Shown here one piece after another: positions 5,509 through 6,370 of a stretch of 6,370 bases of DNA. The position numbers were made by a program, and so were the translations under genes. Source of the DNA: Acidobacteriota bacterium (GTDB lineage Bacteria; Acidobacteriota; Terriglobia; Terriglobales; Acidobacteriaceae). The number at the start of each line of letters is the position of its first letter. Positions within the stretch are counted from its first letter, which is position 1. The notes below the pieces were generated by a model. That model was not told where the DNA came from. It worked only from the letters and a program-made list of their open reading frames with translations, and did not search any database. The DNA lies in assembly GCA_021778875.1 (NCBI GenBank), contig JAJYBT010000162.1, positions 1 to 6,370 of the forward strand, written 5' to 3'.

Positions 5509-6370
5509 GGAAGGCGCTTGAAGCCGGAATGCTGGCCGCGGCCATGGCCATGGCTGTGCCTGCGCAGGCCGCGCAGGCCGCCCTGACGCAGGCGAATGCC
5601 GCGCTGCAATCGGGTGAGGCCGACCTTGCCCTGGCGCTGCTTGTTTCCCTTACCCCATCCGCGGAATCGCACAACCTGGCCTGCCGCGTGCGGCTCACGC
5701 TGGAGCAATGGGAAGCGGCGGCCGACGAGTGCGAGCGCGCCGTCAGCCAGGACGGCCAGACCTCCGACTATCACCTTTGGCTGGGACGCGCGCTGGGCGA
5801 GAAGGCGGAGCGTGCCTCGTTCCTGAGCGCCTACTCGCTGGCCAAGCGCGTGCGGACGGAGTTTGAAACGGCTGCGCGGCTGAACCCGCGCAATGCCGAG
5901 GCGCTTGCCGATCTGGGCGAGTTCTACGACACGGCGCCGGGCATCGTGGGCGGCGGCGACAACAAAGCTCTGGGAGTTGCTTCGCAACTGGACAGCGTGG
6001 ACCCGGCCCGCGCCCATGAATTGCGCGGACGCATCGCCGAGGGACGCAAGGACTACGCGACGGCTGAGCGGGAATTCAAGCAAGCCATCACCGCGAGCGA
6101 GTATCCGGCTTTCCAGTGGATGACCCTGGCCAGCTTCTATCGCCGGCGCACGCGCTGGACTGACCTGGACGCAGCCATGCAGAACGGCGTGAAGGCGGCG
6201 GAGCACGACCGGCGTGAAGGCGTGGCGCTCTATGACGGAGCTTCGCTGCTGATTACCGCGAAGAGAAATCCCGAGTTGGCGGCCAAATTGCTGCAGAGCT
6301 ACCTGGCGGGTTCGTTCAAGTCCGAAGAGGCTCCGGCGTTTGTGGCGCACACCAAGCTTGCGCGACTGAA
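5505..6370 (+). CDS. Exported TPR-like repeat protein, 3' end cut by the window
   Basis: An open frame runs from GTG 5505 to the right edge (288 residues, no stop reached). The GTG overlaps the adaptor's TGA as GTGA. The start gives a good signal peptide: RK at residues 2-3, a hydrophobic core at about 8-20 and AQA-type cleavage sites around residues 22-25. Beginning at ATG 5529 would lose the positive end. The rest is helical and looks like degenerate tetratricopeptide repeats: QANAALQSGEADLALALL (29-46), a second at about 57-85, FETAARLNPRNAEALADLGEFY (120-141), and EGRKDYATAEREFKQAI (179-195). Between repeats, APGIVGGGDNKAL (144-156) matches a motif I recall from TPR proteins of similar layout. 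Proteins of this kind act as scaffolds, so a role in assembling or tuning the adaptor's pump is a fair guess but unproven. Reading is consistent in codon use with the neighbouring genes, and the opposite-strand frame here is a shadow. Confidence 0.86.
   Translation, partial: MRKALEAGMLAAAMAMAVPAQAAQAALTQANAALQSGEADLALALLVSLTPSAESHNLACRVRLTLEQWEAAADECERAVSQDGQTSDYHLWLGRALGEKAERASFLSAYSLAKRVRTEFETAARLNPRNAEALADLGEFYDTAPGIVGGGDNKALGVASQLDSVDPARAHELRGRIAEGRKDYATAEREFKQAITASEYPAFQWMTLASFYRRRTRWTDLDAAMQNGVKAAEHDRREGVALYDGASLLITAKRNPELAAKLLQSYLAGSFKSEEAPAFVAHTKLARL
5562..5579 (+). repeat. Tandem 9-bp duplication at the signal peptide cleavage site
   Basis: GCGCAGGCC occurs twice head to tail, duplicating Ala-Gln-Ala in the TPR protein. 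Each copy offers an AxA signal peptidase site. A second short tandem, GCCATG twice, lies at 5541-5552 in the hydrophobic core. Both look like slippage products. Confidence 0.6.

Noticed and set aside
5334..6350. 338-codon minus-strand open frame opposite the adaptor end and the TPR gene
   Set aside because: It spans two plus-strand genes and its translation is Arg/Gln/Leu-rich with no recognisable motif. The plus-strand frame gives a signal peptide and TPR-like repeats, so the minus frame is a shadow.

Overview
The window looks like a piece of chromosome from a GC-rich, Gram-negative-type bacterium. The best guess is a member of the Acidobacteriota (Terriglobia). That guess rests on the flavour of the IspG, QueF and glycosyltransferase proteins, on an envelope-spanning efflux adaptor, and on a base composition that looks like roughly 60-65 % GC by eye. 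It is an inference from memory, not a database result. There are no tRNAs, rRNAs, insertion sequences, CRISPR arrays or phage genes, and coding density is high.

Layout, left to right. On the plus strand the window opens inside ispG (isoprenoid MEP pathway; only the C-terminal iron-sulphur half is present). A small exported, probably OB-fold protein of unknown role follows at 609-1136. It converges, with a 4-nt gap, on a minus-strand block that reads leftward: queF (preQ0 reductase, 4157-3759), a Spinster-type MFS transporter (3666-2413, TTG start) and a membrane-anchored family 2 glycosyltransferase (2349-1141). A 112-bp divergent intergenic region then separates queF from a plus-strand pair: a HlyD/RND-type periplasmic efflux adaptor (4270-5508) and a TPR-like exported protein. 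The second gene overlaps the first by 4 nt (GTGA) and runs off the right edge.

How the genes fit together. The queF-MFS-glycosyltransferase block may be one transcript, but a shared task is only plausible for the last two: Spinster-type carriers move lipids, and this glycosyltransferase class often acts on membrane lipids or carotenoids. The adaptor and the TPR protein are almost certainly co-translated, and an ABC or RND inner-membrane pump gene would be expected nearby, outside the window. IspG and QueF are housekeeping enzymes.

I see no convincing evidence for an undescribed multi-gene system. The points most worth a second look are the coupled adaptor/TPR pair, the transporter/glycosyltransferase pair separated by a single in-frame TGA in a leaky context, and the uncharacterised exported OB-fold-like protein.
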